64,000 nt of DNA from Adenophora triphylla var. japonica (Eukaryota > Streptophyta > Magnoliopsida > Asterales > Campanulaceae), in NCBI GenBank assembly GCA_022495995.1, contig JAFEMH010001364.1, positions 62,001-126,000 on the forward strand. Direction: 5' to 3'. The position numbers and the translations under genes were made by a program. The notes below the pieces were generated by a model. That model ran no database searches. It saw nothing but the letters and a program-made list of their open reading frames with translations, and was not told the origin of the DNA. Positions 1 to 10,638 of the stretch are shown one piece after another (position 1 is the first letter of the stretch; every line of letters begins with the position of its first letter).

Positions 1-163
1 CATTTCTCCTCCACAAACACCTGCCGTGGATGTCCCACTGGGGCTTCGCATCTGTGTCTCCCATCGACACTCCAAGAGGACACGTTCTTTCAATTCTTAA
101 AATATTCGAAGGTCCTCACATCCCCGAACTTCATCGTTCATCCTTTTCATTCGGGATAAGCCC

Positions 164-212
164 GAACTACGATGACTTGAGCTCCTCGCCATGGGGGGTA
201 ACGTAGGCAACC
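164..212 (+). other. Conserved two-stem inverted repeat, TatA copy 1
   Basis: Begins GAACTACGATGACTTGAG and ends ACGTAGGCAACC. The outer stem is CTACG/CGTAG and the inner stem is CTCC/GGGG. It belongs to the motif family present in all Tat elements of this window. Confidence 0.65.
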
Positions 213-1330
213 AGAAATAGCCCGGTCACAAATACGAACAAATCTCAGAAAATCTGGTCTCCTCAAGGACCATGCCCATACACCTTCCATCCTTCCGAAT
301 TTGATCTCGGTATCAGTGGGCTTTCTCCTCAGGATTGATATAAAATATTTGCTCATATCGGCTTTGGCGGTTGACTAATCCGAACATCAATAAAGGGTTT
401 TAAGCAGCTTTGTGATCATCACGAATAAGACAGGTTTTCAAGTGTCTCGAAAAGTCTTCTATTTCTACATCATAGGAAGATAGAGCTAAACACCATTTCG
501 GTCAGCAGGGGCTTCCATACACTTTCCACACCTTGTGATGCTTATACTCTCCCAAAAGAGTCAAACCAAAAGCGAGAGTGTCATATACAGAACTCGGGAT
601 TCATTCCCACCCTCGAAAAATATGCCCCTGCACGTAAACACTTCCGAGTCTTGTCCAGCGACTGATTGACTACGGTTTGAAACGATGGGTTGCCTCCTCG
701 GCCACAAGATGACTCTGCCTGCGATGAAGCTGCATGGAATTTTCTCAAGCTGGGGCTTTGGTTAAGATATCCCTCCGGCTCTCCTTACCAGATTCCCTCC
801 AAGATTGCTTTGCACTGTCAACTGGGGCTACGCCAAGCCAGGATTGCTCTTTGCCCCCCTCTGTTGCTTGCTGTCTCAGATGCGCGATACACTCTGTTCT
901 CACTAGCAATGGACCTGCTGCAATCTATACTCTCGGGAGTGTCCCCGACTTGCCTAGCCACACCATATCATTTTTCCACCTCGCGGGAGAGGGTCCACCT
1001 CATTATAAACACCTTTTGTTCCATACACGATCCCTCAGAGAGCAACTGATACAGACACATCTGCTCACCAAGCCGTGCAAAAGAAAGAAACCTCCCTACT
1101 TCCTATTCTCCCCAGCTGAGATGGACTTGTGAAACAAAAGATTAATAATGCATAAGCAAAGAGTCTAATAAATTTCTAAGTGTCTAGAGTGTTGTGTCTC
1201 CCCCCGCAGAGTACAATAATCAGGTGATCGTAATGTGATTGCGAGGACTGCCCCTCGAATCGCAATCTTGGGCAAGGATTCCAAATCCTGCAGGTGGCAG
1301 ACCCCGCCTCTTTTATCTTCGTAAGGCCCA

Positions 1331-1377
1331 GAACTACGACCGGCTTGATTCCCTTTTTAAGGGATACATAGGAATCC
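1331..1377 (+). other. Conserved two-stem inverted repeat, TatA copy 2
   Basis: Begins GAACTACGACCGGCTTGA. The inner stem TCCCTT/AAGGGA is intact. The outer stem is weakened by one change (ATAG instead of GTAG). Confidence 0.65.
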
Positions 1378-1762
1378 TTTCTCCAAAGGTCCAGCCATCT
1401 GATCTCACTAGCATCATCTAAAAGAGCCCCAGTTGCCTCAGCCCCCAGGCAATGCTTGTCAAAGAAAGAAGAGCCCCAGATGTCCCAGAATCCAGACAAC
1501 AAAGATCACCAGTCCCGACGACTCCAAAGCCTATTTTGCATGATAAACCGAGATAAGGAGTCCACATCTATCAATCTCCCCAGCAAACGTCAACAAGTGG
1601 TAGCCTCAGCCCTCAAACAATGATTGTCAATAAAAAAGCCCCAACTGCCCAAGAATCCAGGCAATAATGCTCACTGAACCTCGAAGACTGGCCTCAGCCA
1701 AAGCTGAGACAAAGAAGCCGTACCTATGTTAGTCTCTCCAGCAGTGCGCAACTGCACCCGGT

Positions 1763-1933
1763 GGCCCCAAAGCACCAAGAGGAACCTGCTCCCTGGCAAG
1801 CAAAATTCCAATGATTAGTGGCCCCAAAGCACCAAGAGGAACCTGCTCCCTGGCAAGCAAAATTCCAATGATTAGTGGCCCCAAAGCACCAAGAGGAACC
1901 TGCTCCCTGGCAAGCAAAGTTCCAAAGATCAGT
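1763..1933 (+). repeat. Tandem array, 57-bp unit, three copies
   Basis: Units start at 1763, 1820 and 1877 (exact 57-bp steps) and are nearly identical in the first two; the third decays at its end. Because 57 is a multiple of three, reading frames stay open across the array on both strands, which creates spurious ORFs. Located in the 3' UTR of TatA. Confidence 0.9.
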
Positions 1934-2252
1934 AGCCTCAAAGCACAGACAAAAGCAGAGTCCCCGGCTTACCAAGTGAAGCTCATGACACAAAAGATAA
2001 CCGACGAAAGGAAAAGAGAAAAGGTCGTCCAACATTCAGCAAAACCAGTGAACTACCAAGCAAAAGGAAAGCAGTAGCGTGAATCCCTCGGCAGCTACAC
2101 TTATCTCCAGCAGAATCAATGGTTGCATGAGACCCTCGACAGCTATCCCCCAACAGCAACGGTAGTCTAAGACTCTCCGACAGCTACAGGTGAGCACAGC
2201 ACAGGTATGAAAGCATGTCTCAGTCAATTACTTTGCTAGAAGCATTAATCCT

Positions 2253-3512
2253 TTTTAGGTTGATACGCCTTCAAATGGTTTCGTTTAGGTCAAGAGACCT
2301 TAAAATAACCCTTTTTAGGTCAAGAGACCTTCAAATAATCCCTTTTAGGTCAAGAGACCTTCAAATAATCCTCTTCAGGTTGAGACGCCTTCAAATGATC
2401 TCGTTTAGGTCAAGAGACCTTAAAATAACCCTTTTTAGGTCAAGAGACCTTCAAATAATCCCTTTTAGGTCAAGAGACCTTCAAATAATCCTTTTCAGGT
2501 TGAGACGCCTTCAAATGATCTCGTTTAGGTCAAGAGACCTTAAAATAACCCCTTTTAGGTCAAGAGACCTTCAAATAATCCCTTTTAGGTCAAGAGACCT
2601 TCAAATAATCCCTTTCAGGTTGAGACGCCTTCAAATGATCTCGTTTAGGTCAAGAGACCTTCAAATAATCCCTTTTAGGTCAAGAGACCTTCAAATAATC
2701 CCTTTTAGGTCAAGAGACCTTCAAATAATCCCTTTCAGGTTGAGACGCCTTCAAATGATCTCGTTTAGGTCAAGAGACCTTCAAATAACCCCTTTTAGGT
2801 CAAGAGACCTTCAAATAATCCCGCTTTCAGGTTGAGATGCCTTCAAATGATCTCGTTTAGGTCAAGAGACCTTAAAATAACCTCTTTTAGGTCAAGAGTT
2901 CTTCAAATGATCCCTTTTAGGTCAAGAGACCTTCAAATAATCCTTTTTAGGTTGAGATGCCTTCAAATGATCTCGTTTAGGTCAAGAGACCTTAAAACAT
3001 CCCCGTTAGGTCAAGAGACATTCAAATAATCCCTTTTAGGTCAAGAGACCTTCAAATAATCCTTGTCAGGTTGTGATGCCTTCAAATAATCTCGTTTAGG
3101 TAAAGAGACCTTCAAATAATCTCTTTTAGGTCAAGAGACCTTCAAATAATCCCCCTTTTAGGTTGAGATGCCTTCAAATGATCTCGTTTAGGTCAAGAGA
3201 CCTTAAAATAACCTCTTTTAGGTCAAGAGACCTTCAAATAATCCCCTTTAGGTCAAGAGACCTTCAAATAATCCTTTTTAGGTTGAGACGCCTTCAAATG
3301 ATTTCGTTTAGGTCAAGAGACCTTAAAATAATCCCCTTTTAGGTCAAGAGACCTTCATATAATCCCTTTTTAAGCCAAAAGACCTTCAAATGATCCCTGT
3401 TAGGTCAAGAGACCTTCAAATAATCCCTTTCAGGTTGAGATGCCTTCAAATGATCTCGTTTAGGTCAAGAGACCTTAAAATAATTCCTTTTAGGTCAAGA
3501 GACCTTCAAATA
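2253..3512 (+). repeat. Long tandem array, 30-bp unit with 120-bp higher-order period
   Basis: About forty copies of a 30-bp unit containing the inverted repeat GGTC-AAGA-GACC. Roughly every fourth unit is a variant with AGGTTGAGACGCCT, giving a 120-bp higher-order period that is clear between about 2340 and 2830. Later units carry small indels. The unit length is divisible by three, so one frame stays open for 206 codons (2215-2835) and spells a decapeptide repeat. I consider this a by-product of the period, not a gene. Confidence 0.92.
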
Positions 3513-3552
3513 GCTTTCCCTTTGTTCAGCCCCCCTCAATTAGTTTCTTTCC

Positions 3553-3601
3553 GAACTACGATTTGGCTTGATTCCCTTGTTCAAGGGATACGTAGGAATC
3601 C
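3553..3601 (+). other. Conserved two-stem inverted repeat, TatA copy 3 (next to PPT)
   Basis: Begins GAACTACGATTTGGCTTGA. The outer stem is CTACG/CGTAG and the inner stem is TCCCTTG/CAAGGGA. It lies about 138 bp upstream of the 3' LTR, matching the position of its counterparts in TatC, TatD and TatE. Confidence 0.75.
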
Positions 3602-3726
3602 TTTCTCAGAAAGGTCCAGCCATCTTTCCCCTTTTTTACCCTTCTAGCCCTTCACCTTATCCCTTGATGCTCATTGGGATTGGGTCTTATTTTATCGACA
3701 ACCCCACTTTTTCCAAAAGTGACGTT

Positions 3727-3738
3727 GCCGAGGGGCTC
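3727..3738 (+). other. Polypurine tract of TatA
   Basis: GCCGAGGGGCTC directly precedes the TG of the LTR. The same block (GCCGAGGGGCTC) precedes the LTR of TatD and, reversed, of TatC, which supports its role as plus-strand priming site. Confidence 0.8.
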
Positions 3739-3999
3739 TGTAAGTACGCCAATCCAATTCGCAACCTTTTAGATGCATTTTAATATAATAAAATTGCATT
3801 TAGGGGCGTTTTGGTAAATTCCCGGCCTGTCCCGAGACTTTCGGAAACGTTTCATGAGTTTCCCGCGAAGGAAGTACCTTTTGGTACATTATTCATGCCA
3901 AAGGACCCCTTGGGAATAAAACCTGTTGGACCTTTTGGGTATTTTCCCGGAATGTTCCAGAAACTGGTTTTTGGCGCCAAAAGCGGTTGAGCCACCTTG

Positions 4000-4051
4000 T
4001 GTCACGCGACAGCTTGAGGCATGGAAAGAGGACGCGTAAGGTCGTGCGACA
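4000..4051 (+). promoter_or_regulatory. Palindrome pair upstream of the TatA TATA box
   Basis: TGTCACGCGACA at 4000-4011 is a near-perfect palindrome, and a diverged copy GGTCGTGCGACA lies at 4040-4051. The second ends 23 bp before the TATA box. The same geometry occurs in the TatC and TatE LTRs with different palindrome sequences. Confidence 0.65.
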
Positions 4052-4074
4052 CACTAAGGCAGCCAACTGCAGCC

Positions 4075-4083
4075 TATAAATAA
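4075..4083 (+). promoter_or_regulatory. TATA box of the TatA LTR
   Basis: TATAAATAA in an otherwise GC-richer stretch, the expected U3 promoter core. A transcription start about 30 bp downstream would be typical. Confidence 0.75.
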
Positions 4084-4349
4084 GACCCTCCCCCTCTCAT
4101 AAATGGATCCCAACTTTAGCCTACTGTTACTCTGCAGGATTTGCAGCGTAACGAACCTCTCCAAACACAAACCTCTCTCTCTCCTACCTTCAACCTACCC
4201 AATTCCTCCCTTCCAAACCCAATTCTCAAGCCACACCAATTGAGCCCATTGCCTTAATCCTTCCAGATCAGAGGTGACGAATTGAAGGGTTCTATATCTA
4301 ACTAGATATAGAATTCGTGGAAGCAACAAGGGTAACGATTCCCTAAACT

Positions 4350-4352
<3 letters not shown>

Positions 4353-4380
<28 letters not shown>
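4353..4380 (+). repeat. CT dinucleotide microsatellite
   Basis: Fourteen TC steps inside the TatA LTR, downstream of the TATA box. It forces an open frame on the minus strand (4195-4407) that is not a gene. Confidence 0.95.
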
Positions 4381-4383
<3 letters not shown>

Positions 4384-4700
4384 CTTAATTTCTATTAATT
4401 CTAGCATTTAATTTTGTTTGGATTCAGTAATCAGATCCTAGCTATCTGGATTACTGAATCCCAATCGCAATCTCTCTGTTTAATCTGAATAATCAGTGCA
4501 ATTGAGCTTATATTGTTGATCATTTGATTGGATTTGGTGTTTGAACCCCAAGGGGGTGTGGATCTACTCATATCCACACTCTCGGGGTCGATTTAGTGTT
4601 GTTTCTGTTTTCCATTCGTAATTCAGCTAATTGATTAGATCTGTATAGCTTCTGTTGATTCTGTGTTCATATTGTTAAGTTTCTGCAGATGGCTCATATG

Positions 4701-4779
4701 TGTCACGCGACACCTTCGTCTCCAAGTGATCCTGTGTCACGCGACACATGTGGTCACTGGTGCGATGTGTCATGCGACA
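4701..4779 (+). promoter_or_regulatory. Three CG-rich palindromes in the 3' half of the TatA LTR
   Basis: TGTCACGCGACA at 4701-4712 and 4735-4746 and TGTCATGCGACA at 4768-4779, spaced 34 and 33 bp start to start. They have the same sequence as the promoter-proximal copy at 4000. Confidence 0.7.
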
Positions 4780-5163
4780 TACATGACCCATCTGCAGAGA
4801 CCCTTTTTCCTTTGTAATTTGTTTTAGATTGTTTGTATCAGGGATGTGGCCTCCCTAAATAATGGGCTCACAATATGTAATTCTCGTTCCATAATTAATA
4901 AGATGCATTTTATCACACTTTGTTTATTATCAATATTCGCACACACTTTGGATTCACTTGGATGTTTCTGATTGAAAGACTCGTCTATGGATGAGGCGTG
5001 TTGGGTAAACTCTCGGTTCTTCCCAACACGTAACCTGACCTCCGAACTCATGTTTTCTCTCTAAACAAAAGGTTTTCAATGTTTCCTCTTAAAACGGCGT
5101 GGCGACTCCTTCTTTTCATTTAAAACGGAAATCACATATTTTTTCGGGCGAGCGCACATTCAA

Positions 5164-6799
5164 AAGTAATGAGCCGATCATACCTCGATATAAAGTATGA
5201 TCAACTTTCTTACCTTTGAGATCCTTATCTAGCTTATTGCCGGTGGCCATAGGAGTATCATATGCTTTCGCATTTTCTAATCCAAACTTCTTTATCAACT
5301 CCTTGGTGTACTTGGCTTGGCTGAGAAAAATACCTTCTTCGCATTGCTTGATTTGAAGCCCGAGGAAGAATGTTAATTCTCCCATCATGCTCATCTCAAA
5401 CTTGCTTTTCATTAGCTTCTCGAAACGCTTACAAAGCAACTCATTAGTAGAACCAAAAATAATATCATCGACATAAATTTGAACAAGTAAAGTATGCTCA
5501 TTATATTTGGCAATAAAAAGAGTTGTATCGATTTTACCGCGTTTAAATCCCTTTTCTAGTAAAAATTTAGAAAGAGTCTCATACCATGCCCTTGGAGCTT
5601 GCTTAATTCCATACAAAGCTTTCTGGAGTTTGTAGACATGATTGGGAAATTTGGAGTCTTCAAATCCAGGCGGTTGGGCAACATACACGGTCTCTTTGCG
5701 TTCGCCATTGAGGAATGCACTCTTTACGTCCATTTGATATAACTTGAAATGCTTGAAAGAGGCGTAGGCTAAGAAGATTCTGATAGCTTCCAATCTTGCA
5801 ACTGGAGCAAAGGTTTCATCATAATCAATTCCTTCTTCTTGCCTATATCCTTGTGCAACCAACCTTGCTTTATTCCTAGTGATGCTTCCATTCTCGTCCA
5901 TCTTATTCCTAAATACCCACTTAGTTCCTATCACTCCTTGATCCTGAGGTCTAGGCACCAAAGTCCAGACCTTGCATCTTTCAAACTGGTTGAGTTCTTC
6001 TTGTATAGCAACGACCCAACTTGAATCTTGGAGTGCTTCATCAATCTTCTTGGGTTCAACTTGAGATAAAAGTGAAGTATCCTCGTCATAATTTGATCTC
6101 CTTGTTTGAACACCGGAAAACAGATCACCAATCACATTTGTGAGAGGGTGACTGCTGACTTCACAAACCTCTGGGGGTAAGTCTGGTTGGACTGAGGTTT
6201 GCTGAAGATCTTCAATTTGAACGTCGTTAGATCCTTAAGCGAAGTCATGGAAGGTAAGTTGACGAAGAGGTTCTATAAGCTGGATAGGGGAGTTCTCAAC
6301 TTCTTCTTCCCTAGGAGTTGCATCTGGAGTAGGAACTTCAGGTGCGGTTTCAAAGGTGCGGTTTGAGGGAATTTCAGTTGAGGGTGCTGGATTTTGCGGT
6401 TGAGGTTCAGGTGCGGTTTGGGATGGTTCACCTGGTTCATTATGCTCAACAAAATCATCAGCAACATTTGGAGCCAAATGTGGCTCAAGGAGAGAATGCT
6501 CATCAAAAGTAACATGGACAGACTCAACTATTTTTAAACTAGTTTTATTGAAAACACGAAAAGCTTTTGAATGTTTAGCATACCCAACAAAAATACCTTC
6601 GTCGGCTTTAGCTCCGAATTTACCTCTATTTTCTCTTCCGTTGTAGAGGACAAAACATTTGCAGCCAAAGATCTTGAAGAATGCAATGTTGGGAGTTCTT
6701 CCTCGCCAAAGCTCATAGGGAGTCTTGTTATAGGTTTTGTTGATGAGGGAGCGGTTCTGAGTGAAGCATGCTGTATTGATTGCTTCAAAATTCAAAAAT
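5164..6799 (-). pseudogene. pol: CopA pol, integrase C-terminal part and reverse transcriptase
   Basis: Copia pol continues here from the integrase. The segment 6235-6795 encodes the integrase C-terminal region (TPYELWRGRTPNIAFFKIFG) and a proline-rich connector. After an in-frame TAA near 6235, RT is open to the truncation point. RT landmarks are [41 protein letters not shown] and the catalytic YVDDIIFGS. There is a frameshift near 6800 relative to the upstream part, and RNase H is absent. Sequence is close to CopB, so both belong to one family. It cannot yield a functional polyprotein. Confidence 0.9.
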
Positions 6800-8276
6800 A
6801 GCGAGGTAGCTTCGCTTCAGATATCATTGTTTTTCCAGCCTCAATCAACGTCCTATTCTTCCTTTCCACAACCCCATTTTGTTGTGGAACACCAGCGGTT
6901 GAAAAATTGTGATCAATCCCATGGTCATCACAATACTGAGCAACACCGTTGTTCTTAAATTCTGTTCCATTATCTGATCGAACACTAACGATGTCATCTT
7001 CTTTTTGAGTTTAGAGCCGTCTAAAAAGTGCGGTGAGAATCTCATAGCAGTCATCTTTGGAAATCATCATCTCAACCCACGTATATCTTGAGTAATCATC
7101 CACCACCACTAAGGTATATCTATTTTCTCCAATGCTGGCAGTGGTTACGGGTCCAAACAAATCTAAGTGAAGCAGTTGTAAGCATCTTGAAGTTGATGGA
7201 GCGGTCTTGCTGGTGAAAGACGACGCGGACTGCTTACCAAGCTGGCATACACTGCATTTCTCTGAATGGTGGTCAGCCACTTTGGGTAAACCACGAACAA
7301 GGTTTTCCCTACCAATCTTTGCAAGATACTTGAAGTTCAAGTGGCTCAACCTCTTGTGCCATAGCCAACTATTTTCGCTCACATTCTTAGCTACAAAACA
7401 GAGATTAGTAATACTACATGCAGAATTTAGATCAATAATGTAAATATTACTCTTACGAATCCCTGTGAGTAGGGTGACGCCGGAAATGCTATCTTTGATA
7501 AAGCAGTTTGAAGACGTGAAGTTGCAAAGTATTCCTTTGTCGGAAAACTGAGAAATTGAAAGGAGGTTGTGCTTGAGTCCTTCAACAAGAGAAACCTTCT
7601 CAATGGTTAGGTTTCCTCTCCTTATGATACCATATCCAATGGTCTTGCCTTTGTTGTTGTCACCAAAGGTTACAGACGGACCACTTGCTTCAACGACTTC
7701 TTCAAGTAAAGATCTATCTCCAGTCATATGTCTTGAGAAGCCACTGTCAAGATACCATTCATTATCCTTGGAGTGACCAGCCATGAAGCAGAGGACCTCA
7801 ACATATCGGTCGTAGGTTTGACGCAAGGTTTCGTTGGATTTTCTGTTGAAGTTGTTGTATGATCTTTCAACAGCATATAATTTGCTTTCCTTGCATTCGT
7901 CATCACCTTCGAGGTAGCTCTCAATGGCATCCCACATCTGCTTTGCGGTTTTGAGGTACATCACTTTCTGTAGAGTTGATACGGGGAGGGTTCCAGAAAT
8001 GATGTGCCTAGCCTTGTTGTCCAAGGCAACTAATCTCTTCTCTTCATCCGACCACTCTTCTTTTGGCTTTTTGACCTCTGGAATTGTTGCACTAGTGGTT
8101 GCATCTGTGTTGGCCTTCATTGGAACTAACGGGCCATTGATCACGCATTCCACTAGCATTTCATCGATGGTTTCCAAATGAATAAGCATTCGGCACTTAC
8201 AGATGTCGAAGTGGTCTTCGTCCAAAATTGGAATGTGTGAATAGTTAACAGTTGTCATTGTCTTTGTATTTGCCAT
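6800..8276 (-). pseudogene. gag-pol: CopA gag N-terminus fused to protease and integrase
   Basis: The start ATG is at 8276 (MANTKTM), just after the PBS. The first ~160 residues are the copia gag N-terminal domain (DHFDICKCRMLIHLET, TAKQMWDAIESYLEGD). At TYDRYVEV the frame passes directly into LCFMAGHSKDNEWYLDSG, the protease start, with no zinc knuckle or gag C-terminus. The GAG-pre-integrase motif (LWHKRLSHLNF) and integrase core (DLFGPV, SDNGTEFKNN, GVPQQNGVVERKNRTL) follow. A CAA-to-TAA stop lies at 7011-7013, with a frameshift near 6800. The open gag-protease fusion is the notable point: in CopB these two parts are in different frames, separated by 1.9 kb. Confidence 0.9.
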
Positions 8277-8333
8277 ATCGAATCGGCACACAAGCTGTTA
8301 AGCTTGAAAAACAGTGGTTTTAAAAATGTGTAA

Positions 8334-8345
8334 GCTCTGATACCA
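8334..8345 (-). other. Primer-binding site of CopA (initiator-Met tRNA)
   Basis: On the minus strand TGGTATCAGAGC, complementary to the 3' end of plant initiator methionine tRNA, two bases after the LTR end. Standard for plant copia elements. Confidence 0.9.
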
Positions 8346-8347
8346 CT

Positions 8348-9813
8348 TGTTGGTCCCAAAGGTGGCAACAAGGGTGAAAATAAAGCTAGAGGGGGGGGTG
8401 AATAGCTGTAATAAATTTTTCGCCCTCAATTTAAAACTAATCCTCTATACTTACAAAACCGCTTGCAGTGTAAGAAACTGCAAGTAGAGTTATAAAATGC
8501 ACAGCGGAATAATGAAGTTACAAAGCGGTTTTGAGAGAGGCGGTTTTGCAAAGCGGTTTGATAGTGTGGTTTACTGAAAGTGCAGTTTGCAAAAGTGAAG
8601 TCTAGACAATGTTAACTCCAAACACAATTTCACAATAAGGATAACTATATAAAGATCAAACAGAGACAGAGATAAATAATTAGCAAGCACATAAAATATA
8701 AATGCAGTAAAGTATATGAACAAGCTATTTGGAGTGGTTCAATCGATAAACGATCTACGTCCACTACCAAGATGGTTAGTCTTGGATTTCTAAGAGAGAT
8801 TTTATATTGAGTATTTGAGAGATTACAAAGTACAATAAAATCTTTTCTATGAAGAACAAATCCTAGACTATAACCAAGCAGTATCTCAAATGAATAAACT
8901 ATGTGTTTAAACAAGTGAGGTGTGTGTGTGTTCAAGATCAAGGCTCTTTAAATCTGTGAGATGTAGAGCTCAATGATTCTTGAATGTGTTGAGGCTTGAT
9001 TTCTGGGCTGGGGAATATTTCTTGAAGTATGAAGATGAAGATTCAAAGGACTTATGAATTTCTGGGCAGAGCTTCAACTTCTCATGAACACAGCAATTTC
9101 TCAAGATTCAAGCTAACTTCAAATGGTGAAGATTAGGGGTATTTATACCCAAGCATCAAGAAACTAGCCGTTGGATACAGCTGTTGTAAGGACAGTACTT
9201 GATGCAATCCCATTGGTCCACAGCAACCACTTTTGTCCTTTGGAACTGTTGATGCAGGTAAAGCTGATCAGACCTCAGCTGCAATCAAGGTGGTTAGGAC
9301 ATCTGTCACCTTTTCAAGATCCTTGCAGATCTTGTCTGAAAAGTAGTCACGTGACAAGATATGGTAGTTGACTTTTGATATTGCTGACGTGGATTCCAAC
9401 GGTCAAAAGAGGTTCACTTCAAGTAGCCAATCATTGGAGCGGTTCTGGAGAAAGGCGGTTTGACATGAAAGCGGTTCCACCAGAAGAAGGATTTCCAAGA
9501 GTGCGGTTTGCACTTTTGGGATACAGGCGGTTTCAAAAATAGGGGATTACAAGGCAGTTAGGCTACAAGCGGTTCTGCCAAGCGGTTCCTTGATAGGCGG
9601 TTTTGAAACCTCAGAACTGCAATCCTTAGGTCCAATGATTCTTGAGCCAGTCTTCAAGCCTAAATTTAACCTATTCTATAAAATGGACTTAGCTAAAAAA
9701 TTGAAGTCTAAGCTTCATTACATAGGATCCTAAAGTCTTTAAAATAAATAGGAGGTTATGGTATCAATCAAATCTAATACAAAATAGGAGGGTTAAAATA
9801 TGCATACCCAACA
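8348..9813 (-). repeat. 5' LTR of CopA
   Basis: On the minus strand the LTR starts TGTTGGGTATGC at 9813 and ends GGGACCAACA at 8348 (1466 bp). It is homologous to the CopB LTRs (1490 and 1489 bp). A palindromic TATA region (TATAAATA on the minus strand at 9140-9147) is conserved with CopB. It contains many GCGGTT hexamers on the plus strand, that is AACCGC in element sense. Confidence 0.92.
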
Positions 9814-10236
9814 GGGGGCATTGTTCTGTCTACGCAGTATTTGAACTGGTATGAAGAGTGTATGGGGGAGACACAGATGGCCATTTTGTGGAGACGGGGG
9901 GAGCTGTTGGGTCTTGATTACCTTGACGGCTCGACTTTGAGGAGAACCGAAGCGATGGCTAACCCTCAGAATCGTACTGGGGACGACATGGCTGATTATG
10001 AGGCCAATGCTAGTCGGGCGGTCTATCAAAGCACGGTCATGATGACTCTGAGAGAGGCAGTTCAAGATAGAGCTAGGGAAAGGGCTGCGTTGGCAGCTGC
10101 AGGCTTGATGGAGGCATCAAGAAGGGTCCCTGAGCCAGGTAGAAGGACTACAGGAATATTCCTTGTGAAGGCGAAGAATACTCGCCGCGGAAAAGGGAAG
10201 GGAAAGAAGGATGAAGGACCAAGTACAGGGGACTAG
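9814..10236 (+). pseudogene. TatB: C-terminal fragment of a DUF7745-like antisense gene
   Basis: The frame is open from 9815 to the TAG at 10236. It reads GIVLSTQYLNWYE at the CopA junction, then a basic tail (RRGKGKGKKDEGPSTGD). It is homologous to the end of the TatE gene (SVVLTTQYLAWYE; tail RRGRGKKGKNGEGTS) and of the TatC gene, so it is the last ~140 residues of the same accessory protein from a third element. The N-terminal part was separated by CopA. The lysine/arginine-rich tail would suit a nuclear protein (inference). Confidence 0.7.
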
Positions 10237-10638
10237 GTTGACCTTGTTGTCCGGAGTATCCACTCACTGTCATTGCAGACACATTAATTGATTAATGTTT
10301 TATTGTAGTTTTGCTAGCGTGTAGCGAGTCAAGAGTTGACCGTGCTTGAACTCATCATAGATTGTTTTAACCGTTATGAATTTGTAGGTTAATTGAAAGA
10401 GTTTTTCGAAACACAAGCGATTGATGCTTATTTGTTTTTGTTTTTGAGACCGAAACAATGATGGCTGCCTACGTTCCCCTTTTACAATTGGACTAAGGGG
10501 CTCAGGTCACCGTAGTTTGACACTTTAGGTGATATTTGAGAAAAACAAAGACAAAAGAAGTGCGACCCTATTTTTTACCTGGATCATTATCGGGAATGTA
10601 TCCAGTTGGGTATTACTCTTTTAGCACTTTAACTTTAC
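10237..10638. other. TatB spacer between the antisense gene and pol
   Basis: Non-coding. Homologous to the TatC spacer 25976-26510 and to the split TatE spacer (37704-37917 plus 60585-61160): a shared block near GACCGTGCTTGAACTCATC, then the two-stem repeat at 10463-10518, then a run beginning ACCCTATTTTTTACCT. TatC inserted at its right end, so the TatB pol must lie beyond TatC, outside the window. Confidence 0.65.
10463..10518 (-). other. Conserved two-stem inverted repeat, TatB spacer
   Basis: In element (minus) sense it reads AAACTACGGTGACCTGAGCC up to GAACGTAGGCAGCC. The outer stem is CTACG/CGTAG and the inner stem is CCCCTT/AAGGGG. Located downstream of where pol would end, as in TatC and TatE. 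Confidence 0.7.

Larger units (their letters stand above)
1..1762. other. Non-coding 3' region of TatA
   Basis: No supportable gene. Short open frames occur on both strands but none shows a recognisable domain or consistent codon pattern. The only structured items are two copies of the two-stem inverted repeat at 164-212 and 1331-1377. The rest is low-similarity spacer, as expected for the fast-evolving 3' UTR of a Tat element. Confidence 0.6.
1..5158 (+). mobile_element. TatA: 3' part of a Tat-type gypsy LTR retrotransposon (3' UTR plus 3' LTR)
   Basis: The window opens inside this element; its gag-pol is off the left edge. What is seen is a long non-coding region with two tandem arrays (1763-1933 and 2253-3512), three copies of the two-stem inverted repeat found in every Tat element here, a polypurine tract (3727-3738) and an LTR beginning TGTAAGTACGCC at 3739. 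Arrays between pol and the 3' LTR are a known property of the Tat/Ogre lineage. The LTR ends near 5158 in GCGCACA, directly against CopA RT sequence. TatA may have inserted into CopA, or a deletion joined them. Confidence 0.75.
3739..5158 (+). repeat. 3' LTR of TatA
   Basis: Starts TGTAAGTACGCC after the PPT and ends near GCGCACA at 5158. A TATAAATAA box is at 4075-4083, a CT microsatellite at 4353-4380 and CG-rich palindromes at 4000-4011, 4040-4051 and 4701-4779. The 3' end (GTGGCGACTCC about 60 bp from the end) resembles the ends of the other Tat LTRs here. No protein is encoded. The partner 5' LTR is outside the window. Confidence 0.8.
5159..9813 (-). mobile_element. CopA: SIRE-type copia element, truncated at its 3' end
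   Basis: On the minus strand the order is LTR (9813 to 8348), initiator-Met PBS, gag N-terminus, protease, integrase and reverse transcriptase. Homology to CopB stops at about 5164 in the RT/RNase H connection (after the MIGSLL residues), so RNase H, the extra ORF and the 3' LTR are missing. It interrupts the DUF7745-like gene of TatB at 9813/9814. A 1.9-kb stretch of gag present in CopB is missing exactly at GT-AG boundaries (junction 7796/7797). The left end abuts the TatA LTR; no TSD can be confirmed. Confidence 0.9.

Noticed and set aside
2215..3029. Open frames of 206 and 65 codons spelling a decapeptide repeat
   Set aside because: Produced by the 30-bp tandem array; no start context, domain or continuation outside the repeat.
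2253..3512. CRISPR-like appearance (30-bp repeats)
   Set aside because: Units are contiguous with no unique spacers, and the context is a plant retrotransposon.
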